Origin: an uncultured Ferrimonas sp.
GTDB lineage: Bacteria; Pseudomonadota; Gammaproteobacteria; Enterobacterales; Shewanellaceae
Length of the DNA: 64,000 nucleotides
Direction: 5' to 3'
Assembly: GCF_947489035.1 (NCBI RefSeq)
Contig: NZ_CANLCI010000008.1
Coordinates: 1 to 64,000 of the forward strand
Shown here in pieces: positions 1 through 8,584 of the stretch. The notes below the pieces were generated by a model. It saw only the letters and a list, made by a program, of their open reading frames with translations, was not told the DNA's origin and searched no databases. A program made the position numbers and the translations under genes. Position 1 is the stretch's first letter. Each line of letters starts with the position of its first letter.

Positions 1-71
1 GTAGTTCAGTTGGTTAGAATACCGGCCTGTCACGCCGGGGGTCGCGGGTTCGAGTCCCGTCCACTCCGCCA
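1..71 (+). tRNA. tRNA-Asp (GTC), 5' end cut by window
   Basis: The D-arm, anticodon arm and T-arm are present. The anticodon loop CTGTCAC places GTC at 29-31, flanked by the CCGGC/GCCGG stem. The T-loop is TTCGAGT, and the 3' acceptor strand ends in a discriminator G plus an encoded CCA at 69-71. About six 5' acceptor bases lie outside the window. A strong terminator follows at once. Confidence 0.95.
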
Positions 72-83
72 TTATTTCGAATA

Positions 84-111
84 AGCCCTGTCCTTTGGAC
101 AGGGCTTTTTT
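84..111 (+). terminator. Rho-independent terminator after tRNA-Asp
   Basis: A 10-bp perfect stem, AGCCCTGTCC (84-93) with GGACAGGGCT (97-106), has a TTT loop and runs into six T residues. Nearly the same hairpin recurs at 259-286 and 435-462, and a decayed copy lies near 611-632. Confidence 0.9.
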
Positions 112-145
112 CGTATGTGGTCAACACGTTTGCAGGGCTGACGTT

Positions 146-586
146 GGCGAGGCCGTTCAGTTGGTTAGCCCTTGATTAAGAGCTTGGCGGCCGGCCACGC
201 CGGGGTCGCGGGTTCGAGTTCCGCCCACTGCGCCCTAGCGCCCGAAATGGTTCGAATAAGCCCTGTCCTTTGGACAGGGCTTTTTTCGTATCTGGCCAAC
301 ACGTTTGCAGGGCTGACGTTGGCGAGGCCGTTCAGTTGGTTAGGCCCTTGATTAAGAGCTTGGCGGCCGGCCACGCCGGGGGCGCGGGTTCGAGTTCCGC
401 CCACTGCGCCCTAGCTCCCGAAATGGTTCGAATAAGCCCTGTCCTCTGGACAGGGCTTTTTTCGTATGTGGTCAACACGTTTGCAGGGCTGACGTTGGCG
501 AGGCAGTTCAGTTGGGTTGGCCCTTGATTAAGAGCCTGGCGGCCGGTCACGCCGAGGTCGCGGGTTCGAGTTCCGTCCACTGCGCC
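146..586 (+). repeat. Tandem array of three decayed tRNA-Asp-like repeats with terminators
   Basis: Three units at 146-234, 321-410 and 497-586 have 3' ends exactly 176 bp apart. Each keeps tRNA-Asp features: a D-arm-like GTTCAGTTGG, the half-stem CACGCCG, and a T-arm beginning with GCGGGTTCGAGTTCC. The anticodon is degraded (CGGCCGGCCACG in two units), the arms no longer pair properly and no CCA follows. Each unit is separated by a copy of the GACAGGGC terminator. They look like tRNA-Asp pseudogenes made by local duplication of a tRNA plus its terminator. Whether they are transcribed cannot be told. Confidence 0.8.
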
Positions 587-632
587 CTAGCGCCTGAAAT
601 GGTTCGAACATGCTCTGTCCTTTGAACAGGGC

Positions 633-872
633 TTGTTCGTATTCGAAAGGAAAAGTTTGAGTAGCAGTTCAGTGGTACTGTTGGCTTACACGACAAGAAT
701 GCTGGCTCAGCCAAGCTGCGATTGATGCATTGGGATCGCTGAGGTCTGATTAGCCCGCGTTTGGGCGTGATCAGATAATTGGCCCCTAAGTTATTGGGGA
801 AACATCCGAATTTAAGTGAAGCAACTAGACTCTAGTCAGTAAAATAGCTTGGGATCAGACAAGGACTTTATG
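633..872. other. Intergenic stretch before the DUF3302 gene
   Basis: This stretch has no convincing coding frame. It follows the last decayed terminator and presumably holds the promoter of the downstream membrane-protein pair, but no clear -35/-10 pair was identified. Confidence 0.4.
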
Positions 873-1250
873 ATGTTAGATTATGTGGCATTGGGGATTT
901 TAATTTTTGTGGGCTTGGTGCTGTTTTACGGCATCATCATTATTCACGACATTCCTTACGAGATAGCGATGAAGCGCAATCACCCGCATCAAGACGCCAT
1001 CCATGTCGCGGGTTGGATCAGTCTGTTTACCCTGCATGTGATCTGGCCGTTTCTTTGGATCTGGGCCACCTTATATCGCGCTGATCGTGGTTGGGGCTTT
1101 AAGCTGGAAACCGAACTCGACAGCAGGGTGACTGAACAACAAAGTCAGTTGGAGCAACTGCACAGTCAGGTAGCCCAATTGCAGCAGCAGATTGAACTGT
1201 TGCACCAGCCACAGCCCCTTCAAGCGCAACCACCACAGCAGGAGCAATAG
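873..1250 (+). CDS. DUF3302 inner membrane protein (YiaW-like)
   Basis: A protein of about 125 residues. It has an N-terminal membrane helix (LGILIFVGLVLFYG), a loop with the family-like HDIPYEIA and RNHPHQDAIH motifs, a second helix (LHVIWPFLWIWATLY), and a Gln-rich coiled-coil C-terminus. This matches the DUF3302 family, known from E. coli YiaW. The AAGGA ribosome site at 861-865 favours the ATG at 873, with 870 as an alternative. It lies 2 bp before a membrane-fusion-protein gene, the same pairing as yiaW-yiaV. The family function is not established; a small partner subunit of a transport or envelope system is an inference. Confidence 0.8.
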   Translation: MLDYVALGILIFVGLVLFYGIIIIHDIPYEIAMKRNHPHQDAIHVAGWISLFTLHVIWPFLWIWATLYRADRGWGFKLETELDSRVTEQQSQLEQLHSQVAQLQQQIELLHQPQPLQAQPPQQEQ

Positions 1251-1252
1251 CC

Positions 1253-2248
1253 ATGGATCTGTTATTGCTGATGACTTACGGTGCCATTTGCATCGTGATC
1301 TTTAGGGTCTTTGATTTACCGCTGAATAAGTGGACGGTGCCGACGGCAGTGTTAGGCGGCATTATTTTGGTGGGCACCTTGGTGTTGTTGATGAATTACA
1401 ACCACCCCTTTACCCCTCTGGCGCGACAGATCTACATCACCACCCCAATTGTGCCATCCGTTAAAGGGCGGGTTATTGATGTTCCCGTTCAGCCAAATCA
1501 GCCTTTGGTTCAAGGTGAGGTGCTGTTTCGTGTGGATGGCCGTCGCTATCAAGATGAAGTGGATCAGCTAACGGCTTCGGTAAAGTCGAAAAGTGCCGAG
1601 CGTGATCGTACTCAAACGGCCTACGAGCGCTATCAGCAGGGTTATAACAAAGGCGGCGCCTTTACTAAGCAAGAGCTCGATAATCGCCGCCAACGTTTCT
1701 TTGTTGCTGAAGCCGATCTTGAGCGCGAGCAAGCGCGATTGCGTAAGGCGCAGTATGATCTTGAGGAAACCATCATTCGAGCCCCCGCGAACGGCTATGT
1801 TACTCAGCTGGCGTTACGCCAAGGCGTGATGGCCGTGCCGTTCCCAATCTCGCCATCGATGATCTTTGTTGAGCGTTCTAACAACCGAGTGGCCGCTGCG
1901 TTCAATCAGCGTTCACTGTTGCGGATCAAACCCGGTTATGAAGCCGAGCTTATCTACGATGCCCTGCCGGGCAAGGTGATTAAGGGGCGGGTTACCCAGG
2001 TGCTGCCGAACATTGCCGAAGGGGGATTTCGAACCAGCGGCAACTTGCAGAGCTCCGACGTGCTACTGAAGCGGGGGCGATCCTTTGTTGAGATTGAGAT
2101 CCTTGATGACCTGAGCGAATTCCAACTGCCCCAAGGCGTGCACGTAGAAGTGGCGGTGTACTCGGATCACTTTGCTCATGTTTCCATCATGCGAAAAATT
2201 TTATTACGCATGAAGAGTTGGCAAAACTACCTGTTTTTAGAGCACTAA
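1253..2248 (+). CDS. HlyD/EmrA-type membrane fusion protein (YiaV-like)
   Basis: 331 residues. There are two N-terminal hydrophobic segments, followed by a beta-barrel/lipoyl hairpin (IVPSVKGRVIDVPVQPNQPLVQGEVLFRVD, quoted in part as VKGRVIDVPV...GEVLFRVD). A coiled-coil hairpin spans about residues 100-175, and the second half-lipoyl motif is IIRAPANGYVTQLALRQG. This is the periplasmic adaptor architecture of HlyD-like proteins, resembling E. coli YiaV. AGGAG precedes the ATG and the gene is almost fused to the DUF3302 gene, so the two form an operon. No inner-membrane pump or outer-membrane channel gene is adjacent; TolC (48094-49425) could serve, but that is inference. Confidence 0.85.
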   Translation: MDLLLLMTYGAICIVIFRVFDLPLNKWTVPTAVLGGIILVGTLVLLMNYNHPFTPLARQIYITTPIVPSVKGRVIDVPVQPNQPLVQGEVLFRVDGRRYQDEVDQLTASVKSKSAERDRTQTAYERYQQGYNKGGAFTKQELDNRRQRFFVAEADLEREQARLRKAQYDLEETIIRAPANGYVTQLALRQGVMAVPFPISPSMIFVERSNNRVAAAFNQRSLLRIKPGYEAELIYDALPGKVIKGRVTQVLPNIAEGGFRTSGNLQSSDVLLKRGRSFVEIEILDDLSEFQLPQGVHVEVAVYSDHFAHVSIMRKILLRMKSWQNYLFLEH

Positions 2249-2265
2249 TTAACCCCGCTCTATTT

Positions 2266-2294
2266 AAGCCGTCGCCGATCCCGCCGACGGCTTT
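2266..2294 (+). terminator. Terminator after the YiaV-like gene
   Basis: Inverted repeat AAGCCGTCG (2266-2274) / CGACGGCTT (2285-2293) with a 10-base loop, followed by a short T-rich stretch. Confidence 0.6.
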
Positions 2295-2441
2295 ATCTTG
2301 TGTTGCTTTTTTGTTGTGAACTGTTGGCGGATGCTGTCAGCTTGCTATTTGTCCGATCTTATTGATTGTCGACGCTAATTTGACGCTGACATTGTTATTT
2401 GACAGCTATAGAATTGCGCCTTCTTTATGGATGGGGCAGTT

Positions 2442-3704
2442 ATGAACGGCAGTAAAATCGCAGTGTGGTTAATCGGGCTATTGGCTTTTTCCGTGGGGGC
2501 CCAAGAGGCGCCGGAGCCGCCACCAAGCCGAACCGCAGTGCTGCCGTTTATCTATAAAACCTCCGGTTTAGGATGGTTTGCCGGCGGTGCGGTGAGCGTA
2601 CAAGGGCTCGGGCAGTCGCAGGGGCAGATGGTTGGCGTTGGCTTGTACTCAACCAACAACAGCTTCCTTAGCTACCAAGGGGCTTACAACTATCAGCTTG
2701 CCCAGGACAGTCGCTGGTACTTTGACCTGACTTGGTTGGAAGCGAAATTCACCGAGTCACAAACCTTCATCAGCGGTGTTGATGGGGTTGCCGCGGATGC
2801 GGGGCAGCATGACTCTGCCGAAGATCAATTTGTCTATGGCGAGGAGCGGATGCGCGAGCTGGAACTGACCGCCCGCTACATTCTGCCTTTTGGGGCTGGC
2901 CGTGCCGATCACCAACCACAATTCAGTTTGCATAATGGTTTGCCGCTGTATGCGGTAGCGCCTCAGTCATTGCCGCAACCGTTAAGCAGCGTGCAGTTGA
3001 AACTGTTCCATAAAGATCATCAGCTTAACGACGCCGTTAGTGGTAATGCGAGTGATGAGGCAACGTCACTCAGCCAGATTGAGGCCAAGACTGCGGGTAT
3101 GAGTATCAGTGTTGATTATGACGCCCGCGACTTTGCCCCGTCGCCCAGCCGTGGCTATTGGTTACGCGGCCAGGTAACGCGTGATTGGGGGAATGATCAC
3201 CGTGCCAGTTACACCAAGTGGGAAGGGCAATACAGCCATTATCTGGATCTAGGCGCGAATGGGTGGATGCAACAGCAGACGCTGGTGCTCAGTGCTTATT
3301 TGGCGGATCTGCCCACTTGGGATGCGAACCAACGTGGCGAGATCCCTTGGTATGCGGCGGCCAGTGTGGGCGGCTTTGATCGCTTGCGCGGCTTTGCCAG
3401 CAACCGCTTTCACGATCGCAGTGCGCTGTTTTATGGGGCCGAGTATCGCATGGTGCCGCAGTTTCAGCCCCAAGGAAAAATCCCAGTGCTGAATTGGTAT
3501 CAGCTGCCCTGGTATCAGTTGGCGGCCTTTGTCGAGGCCGGTCGGGTGCACGATGAGTTTGATCTGCGCGAGCTGCACCGCACGATGAACATCTCCTATG
3601 GGGTAGGAGTTCGAGCATTAGCAGAACGAGTGCTGGTGCGGGGCGATCTGGCCTTCAGTGAAGAGGAAAGTCAGATCCGGCTGATTGTAAACCAAGCCTT
3701 CTAA
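2442..3704 (+). CDS. Outer membrane beta-barrel protein, Omp85/D15 surface-antigen-like
   Basis: 420 residues from the ATG at 2442; an in-frame ATG at 2427 would place five residues before the signal peptide. The signal peptide is MNGSKIAVWLIGLLAFSVGAQ. The rest consists of alternating aromatic beta strands. The C-terminal half resembles the barrel of bacterial surface antigen (D15) proteins: a YDARDFAPSPSRGYWLRG motif, FDRLRGFASNRFHDRSA like the Omp85 RLRG loop, and an aromatic C-terminal residue (NQAF). No POTRA domains are visible, so it is a barrel-only relative rather than BamA or TamA. The substrate is unknown. Confidence 0.75.
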   Translation: MNGSKIAVWLIGLLAFSVGAQEAPEPPPSRTAVLPFIYKTSGLGWFAGGAVSVQGLGQSQGQMVGVGLYSTNNSFLSYQGAYNYQLAQDSRWYFDLTWLEAKFTESQTFISGVDGVAADAGQHDSAEDQFVYGEERMRELELTARYILPFGAGRADHQPQFSLHNGLPLYAVAPQSLPQPLSSVQLKLFHKDHQLNDAVSGNASDEATSLSQIEAKTAGMSISVDYDARDFAPSPSRGYWLRGQVTRDWGNDHRASYTKWEGQYSHYLDLGANGWMQQQTLVLSAYLADLPTWDANQRGEIPWYAAASVGGFDRLRGFASNRFHDRSALFYGAEYRMVPQFQPQGKIPVLNWYQLPWYQLAAFVEAGRVHDEFDLRELHRTMNISYGVGVRALAERVLVRGDLAFSEEESQIRLIVNQAF

Positions 3705-3710
3705 CTAACA

Positions 3711-3733
3711 ACGGCCCTGCATTGCAGGGCCGT
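3711..3733. terminator. Bidirectional terminator between convergent genes
   Basis: Perfect inverted repeat ACGGCCCTGC (3711-3720) / GCAGGGCCGT (3724-3733) with an ATT loop, lying between the ends of the outer membrane protein gene and the S46 peptidase gene. Confidence 0.75.
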
Positions 3734-3768
3734 TTGGGTTGTAACAGGCGTGAGTTGTGTCACTCGGG

Positions 3769-5952
3769 CTAGCGGCGAATCAGGCTCAGTTCATCCAAGA
3801 CATAGTTGGCTTGATCCACTTCACTGAGCATCCACAGGATGTAACGAATATCCACGTGCACCGCGCGGGTGATCTCGGCATTGAAGTACCAATCCTTGGT
3901 GATCGATTCGTAGGTGGAGTCGAAATTAACCCCAACCAGCTGGCCTTTGCCGTTGATCACTGGCGAGCCAGAGTTGCCGCCAGTGGTGTCGGCACTGGAG
4001 AGAAAGTTCACCGGCACACGTGCGTTACTGTCTTGATTGGCGCTCGCGCAAGGCACAATGGTGCAGTACCAAGACGGCTTGGTTTGAGCGTATTGGCGGA
4101 ACTGGCCAAATTTACCCGCTTTGATCGCATCAACCACTTTGCTTGGGGCGTTAAAGGGGTATTGGCCCGTGTGCTTCTCTAAGATGCCATTTAAGTAAGT
4201 AAACGGCTGTTTATACAGCGCGTCCGCCGCTTGATAGCCATCAACGCTGCCGTAGCTGATGCGCAGGGTACCGTTGGCATCGGGGTAGACGGGCTTGCCT
4301 TGTTGCTGATACCACGCCAACAACGCTGCCATCAGTGCTGGACGGCTTTTATCCAGTTCACCGGCAAGGCTTTTACGTTGATGTTCACTGGCTTGGTTTT
4401 GTTGGTACAGCGCCACGGCCATGCGAATAAAGGGATCGTTACTTTGCTCAAACTCACTGGCTGGGCGATCCAACCACGCCAAACGGGCTTGGCTGTCGAG
4501 CAAGCTGGTGGTTTGATATGCCTTGCCAAGATCCAATTGCGCCAACTGCTGATCCAGCATCGTGTCTCGCAAAGGTTGGTTTTGATAAGCATCGATGTCC
4601 ATCTGCCACAACTGCTGATCCATGCTGGCAATAAAGCTCTTATCAATGCGCTTTAATCGTCCCTCGACCATTTTACGATCGCGGCTTTGGAAGCCAATGT
4701 CGCGCTCGGCATCGGTTAGCTGCTGTTGCTTGGCCCATTTGTAGAGGCGATTGGCCGCTTGCAGCAACGCCCCGGATTGGGCGTTTTGGTAATAGAAGTT
4801 GGCTTGGTAATGCTGTTGGCTGGCCAGCAGCCCTTGCTCTTGCGCCGCCAGTAATGGCAACTGTTCTTCTGCGCGAAGGTATTGGCTAAAAGCGGCTTGC
4901 GTGTCGGCTTTAAAGCCGACGATGTCGGTTTTACGAAACCCATCCAACAGGCCGTTGTACTTTTTCATGCGGTTGGCCCAGCTGGCGCGTTTGCTGGCGT
5001 AAGCGATGCGGACTTGCGGATCGGTTTGCGCTTCAATGGCGTCAATGCGGGCTTGGTAACGCTGGGCGTTAACGGGGTAGAGCCAGCCAGAGGCGAACTC
5101 GATGGATTGGCTTAGTTGATGACGGCTGGTGCGACCGGGGTAACCGGCCACTAAGATCCCCTCATCACTGGCCACGCCGTCGGCGGCGATGGGCAGATAG
5201 CCTGCGGGTTGATAAGGCACGTTATCGGCGTGATAACCGGCAGGGCTGCCATCAGGGGCAACATAGGCGCGCAAGAAGGCAAAGTCGCCACTGTGGCGTG
5301 GGTATTCAAAGTTATCGATGTCGCCACCGTAGGCGCCAACGCTTTCAGGCGGCGCGTACACCAAACGCACATCGCGGATCACCAGTTGGCGCAACAAGTA
5401 ATATTGTAAACCGCCGTGGTAAGAGGCAACGCGACAGCGGTAAGCGGGATCCGCCTCGCACTGCGCCAACAGCTGCTTCCGATTGGCTTCAATGGTTTGG
5501 TGGCGATCAAAGCCGGTTTGGCCGTCGCTCACGTTCTGATAAACCTTGTCGGTTACCTCCACCACCTTGTCGGTGATGTATAACCGCTCTTGTGGCCCCG
5601 CGCTGCGCTCCTCATTTTGCGAGGTTGCGATAAAGCCATCGGCCAAGTAGTTGGCCCCGTCGCGGCTATTATATTGGATGGCGTTGTAGGCGCAGTGATG
5701 ATTGGTGAGCACTAACCCTTTGGGAGAAACAAAGGAGGCAGTACAATAGCCCAATCCCACCACCGCATTCATCGGCGCCTTGGTTAGATCGGCTAATTGC
5801 TCTGCGGGCAATTCAATGCCCTTTTGGGTAAGTTGATCGCTCAACTGCGGCAGTTGGTGCGGCAGCCACTGACCTTCGTCAGCGGTGGTCGCAGCGCTAA
5901 ATAGGGCGCTGGCCAACAGCATTACGGCTGTCTTGGTTTGGTGTGGCATCAT
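3769..5952 (-). CDS. S46 family serine dipeptidyl-peptidase (DPP7/DPP11 type)
   Basis: 727 residues, the usual size for this periplasmic family, which removes dipeptides from oligopeptide N-termini. There is an N-terminal signal peptide (MLLASALFSAATTADEG). Catalytic regions visible: His in GLVLTNHHC (85/86), Asp in PRHSGDFAF (223) and Ser in TGGNSGSP (661). The specificity position, Gly in DPP7 and Arg in DPP11, directly follows the NFD motif and is Ser679 here. Start is 5952 or 5949 (two ATGs after GAAGGATCG). Its periplasmic peptide products fit with the Opp importer elsewhere in the window, though the genes are not linked. Confidence 0.9.
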   Translation of the reverse strand: MMPHQTKTAVMLLASALFSAATTADEGQWLPHQLPQLSDQLTQKGIELPAEQLADLTKAPMNAVVGLGYCTASFVSPKGLVLTNHHCAYNAIQYNSRDGANYLADGFIATSQNEERSAGPQERLYITDKVVEVTDKVYQNVSDGQTGFDRHQTIEANRKQLLAQCEADPAYRCRVASYHGGLQYYLLRQLVIRDVRLVYAPPESVGAYGGDIDNFEYPRHSGDFAFLRAYVAPDGSPAGYHADNVPYQPAGYLPIAADGVASDEGILVAGYPGRTSRHQLSQSIEFASGWLYPVNAQRYQARIDAIEAQTDPQVRIAYASKRASWANRMKKYNGLLDGFRKTDIVGFKADTQAAFSQYLRAEEQLPLLAAQEQGLLASQQHYQANFYYQNAQSGALLQAANRLYKWAKQQQLTDAERDIGFQSRDRKMVEGRLKRIDKSFIASMDQQLWQMDIDAYQNQPLRDTMLDQQLAQLDLGKAYQTTSLLDSQARLAWLDRPASEFEQSNDPFIRMAVALYQQNQASEHQRKSLAGELDKSRPALMAALLAWYQQQGKPVYPDANGTLRISYGSVDGYQAADALYKQPFTYLNGILEKHTGQYPFNAPSKVVDAIKAGKFGQFRQYAQTKPSWYCTIVPCASANQDSNARVPVNFLSSADTTGGNSGSPVINGKGQLVGVNFDSTYESITKDWYFNAEITRAVHVDIRYILWMLSEVDQANYVLDELSLIRR

Positions 5953-6037
5953 CGATCCTTCGATTTGTTATGGTTATCTCAGCGCCAGCGGTTAGTACCC
6001 TGTTGCGCGAATTGGCACACATTGTAGCGGAATTAAC

Positions 6038-7447
6038 ATGGCGGAAACACGTTCTCGCGAACGCGCGGGCAACAACAACGATGCGGTGGATCAGTTAAAG
6101 ATCCCGCCTCACTCCTTGGAAGCGGAACAGTCGGTACTGGGGGGCTTAATGCTCAACAGCGAATTGTTCGATCAAGTGGCCGAAAAGGTGGTGAAAGAGG
6201 ATTTCTATAGCCGCAGCCACCAGTTGATCTACGACGCCATGGCCAAGTTGATGGAAACTGGCGAGCCGCTGGATCTGTTGACCGTATCAGAAGAGCTGTC
6301 TAAATCGGGTCACATTGATGGCGTGGGCGGCATTCCGTATTTGTCGGATATTTCGCGCAATACCCCCAGTGTGGCCAACCTTACCGCGTACGCCGGCATT
6401 GTGCGTGAACGGGCAGTGATGCGGGAGATGATCAAAGTGGCCAACGAGATCGCCGATGCGGGTTTTAACCCGGAAGGGCGCGACTCTTCGCAGCTGCTGG
6501 ATCTGGCCGAAAGTAAGGTGTTTAAGATTGCCGAGGCTCGTACCGACGCCAACGAAGGCCCTGAAACCTTAAAGCTGGTGCTCAACAAAACCATCGATCG
6601 GATTGAAGCGCTGTTTAATAACCCCAACTCCGGCGGTGTTACTGGGGTATCCACCGGCTATGCCGATCTGGATAAGATGACCGCCGGTTTGCAGCCGTCG
6701 GATCTGATCATTGTTGCGGCGCGTCCATCCATGGGCAAAACCACCTTTGCCATGAACCTGTGTGAGCAGGCGGCGATGAACGAAGATAAGCCGGTGTTGA
6801 TCTTCAGTTTGGAGATGCCTTCAGAGCAGATCATGATGCGTATGTTGGCGTCGTTAGGGCGGGTGGATCAAACCCGCATTCGTACCGGTGAACTGGACGA
6901 CGACGATTGGGCCCGAGTCACCAGCACCATGGGCTTGATGATGGAACAAGGCAAGATGTACATCGATGATGGCTCTGGCCTAACCCCAACCGAAGTGCGT
7001 TCCCGTGCCCGTCGAATTGCCCGTGAACATGGCGGCATATCGATGATCATGGTCGACTACTTGCAGTTAATGCAGGTGCCGGGCATGTCTGAAAACCGAA
7101 CCTTGGAAATTGCCGAGATCTCGCGTTCCTTGAAGTCCCTTGCGAAAGAGCTGGAATGCCCAGTGGTGGCGCTGTCGCAGCTGAACCGATCGTTGGAGCA
7201 GCGAGCGGATAAACGCCCAGTGAACTCAGATTTGCGTGAATCGGGCTCGATTGAGCAGGATGCGGATTTGATTATGTTCATCTACCGTGACGAGGTCTAT
7301 CACCCCGATACGGCGGAAAAAGGGCAGGCGGAAATCATCATTGGTAAGCAGCGTAACGGCCCGATCGGGCGGGTACCTCTGACGTTCCAAGGCCGCTTCT
7401 CACGCTTTGATAACTACAGCGGCACCAGCTACGAATACGACGAATAA
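6038..7447 (+). CDS. dnaB: Replicative DNA helicase DnaB
   Basis: 469 residues. It has the N-terminal helical domain (IPPHSLEAEQSVLGGLM, primase-interacting) and a RecA-fold helicase core. Walker A is ARPSMGKT at about 228-235, and Walker B lies in MIMVDYLQLM. The core also has the DnaB family motif ALSQLNRSLEQR and the conserved SDLRESGSIEQDAD. It is the hexameric 5'-3' helicase of the replication fork. It lies upstream of alr in the same direction, a common gammaproteobacterial order. No intein or disruption was seen. Confidence 0.98.
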   Translation: MAETRSRERAGNNNDAVDQLKIPPHSLEAEQSVLGGLMLNSELFDQVAEKVVKEDFYSRSHQLIYDAMAKLMETGEPLDLLTVSEELSKSGHIDGVGGIPYLSDISRNTPSVANLTAYAGIVRERAVMREMIKVANEIADAGFNPEGRDSSQLLDLAESKVFKIAEARTDANEGPETLKLVLNKTIDRIEALFNNPNSGGVTGVSTGYADLDKMTAGLQPSDLIIVAARPSMGKTTFAMNLCEQAAMNEDKPVLIFSLEMPSEQIMMRMLASLGRVDQTRIRTGELDDDDWARVTSTMGLMMEQGKMYIDDGSGLTPTEVRSRARRIAREHGGISMIMVDYLQLMQVPGMSENRTLEIAEISRSLKSLAKELECPVVALSQLNRSLEQRADKRPVNSDLRESGSIEQDADLIMFIYRDEVYHPDTAEKGQAEIIIGKQRNGPIGRVPLTFQGRFSRFDNYSGTSYEYDE

Positions 7448-7507
7448 TTGTGTTGGCGCGAGCCTCCATTGGGCTGGCGTTATACTTCTTACATTGATTG
7501 GTATCTC

Positions 7508-8584
7508 ATGCGTTTTTCCCCCATCGCCCAGATCAGCCGCAGCGCGTTAAACCATAATGTGGCGCGGCTGCAACAAGTGGCGCCCCACAGTAAAATCATG
7601 GCGGTGTTAAAAGCCAATGCTTATGGCCATGGGCTGGTGCAGATGGCGCAATGGCTCAAAGGCATTGATGGCTTTGGCTTAGCCCGCATTGAAGAAGCGT
7701 TGGCGCTGCGCGACAGCGGCATCAATGCGCGGATGGTGCTGCTTGAAGGGGTGTTCAGCGAGGCGGATCTGGAACAGGCGGCCAGTCATCAGCTGGATGT
7801 CGTGATCCACGATGCCGAGCAAGTGGCGTTGTTGTGTCAGGCGCAGTTGTCACAGCCGCTGCGGATCTGGCTGAAAATCGACACAGGCATGCACCGTTTA
7901 GGGGTGCAGCCGGATGAATTTGCGGCGCTGTATCAGCAGCTAACGGAATCGACCAACGTGCAGCAGCCGCTCAATTTGATGACCCACTTTGCGGTGGCTG
8001 ATGAGCTGGAAAACCCGCAAACGGTGAAGCAGATCCAATGCTTTAACCGGTTAACGGCGCAACTGCCGGGTGAACGCACCCTGTGTAACTCGGCGGGGGC
8101 ATTATCCTGGCCCGCGGCTCATGGTGATTGGATCCGCCCCGGCTTGGCGCTGTTTGGTGGCAACCCGATGGTCGGCGGTCGTGCCGCTGGGCAGCAGCTG
8201 CAGCCGGTGATGACCATGCGTTCAAAGGTGTTAGCGGTGCGGGATTTGGCCGCCGGTGAGCCTGTCGGCTATGGCCAGAGCTGGCGCAGCAACAACGCAA
8301 CGCGCATTGCGGTAGTAGCGATGGGCTACGGTGATGGCTATCCGCGTCATGCGGTGTCGGGCACCCCAGTGCTGATCAATGGTCAGCGCTACCCACTGGC
8401 CGGTCGAGTATCGATGGATATGATCACCGTGGATGTGGGCAGCGCCAAGGTGCAAGTGGGCGACGACGTGGTGCTGTGGGGGCAAGGGCTTGGGGTGGAA
8501 GAGATCGCCGAATGCGCCAGCACCATCGCCTACGAATTGCTGTGCAGTACCACCGCTCGGGTGGCGTACGAATACATCGATTAA
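7508..8584 (+). CDS. alr: Alanine racemase
   Basis: 358 residues from the ATG at 7508; the frame stays open upstream but family similarity starts at MRFSPIAQISRSALNHN. This PLP-dependent enzyme interconverts L- and D-alanine for peptidoglycan. The PLP lysine is Lys35 in VLKANAYGHG, the catalytic tyrosine is Tyr274 in MGYGDGYPR, and the conserved KIDTGMHRLG and RVSMDM motifs are present. It is 60 bp downstream of dnaB and probably cotranscribed. Its stop overlaps that of the convergent gene. Confidence 0.97.
   Translation: MRFSPIAQISRSALNHNVARLQQVAPHSKIMAVLKANAYGHGLVQMAQWLKGIDGFGLARIEEALALRDSGINARMVLLEGVFSEADLEQAASHQLDVVIHDAEQVALLCQAQLSQPLRIWLKIDTGMHRLGVQPDEFAALYQQLTESTNVQQPLNLMTHFAVADELENPQTVKQIQCFNRLTAQLPGERTLCNSAGALSWPAAHGDWIRPGLALFGGNPMVGGRAAGQQLQPVMTMRSKVLAVRDLAAGEPVGYGQSWRSNNATRIAVVAMGYGDGYPRHAVSGTPVLINGQRYPLAGRVSMDMITVDVGSAKVQVGDDVVLWGQGLGVEEIAECASTIAYELLCSTTARVAYEYID

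Noticed and set aside
146..586. Three additional functional tRNA-Asp genes
   Set aside because: The anticodon arm and acceptor stem no longer pair and no CCA is encoded; only the T-arm and part of the D-arm are kept.
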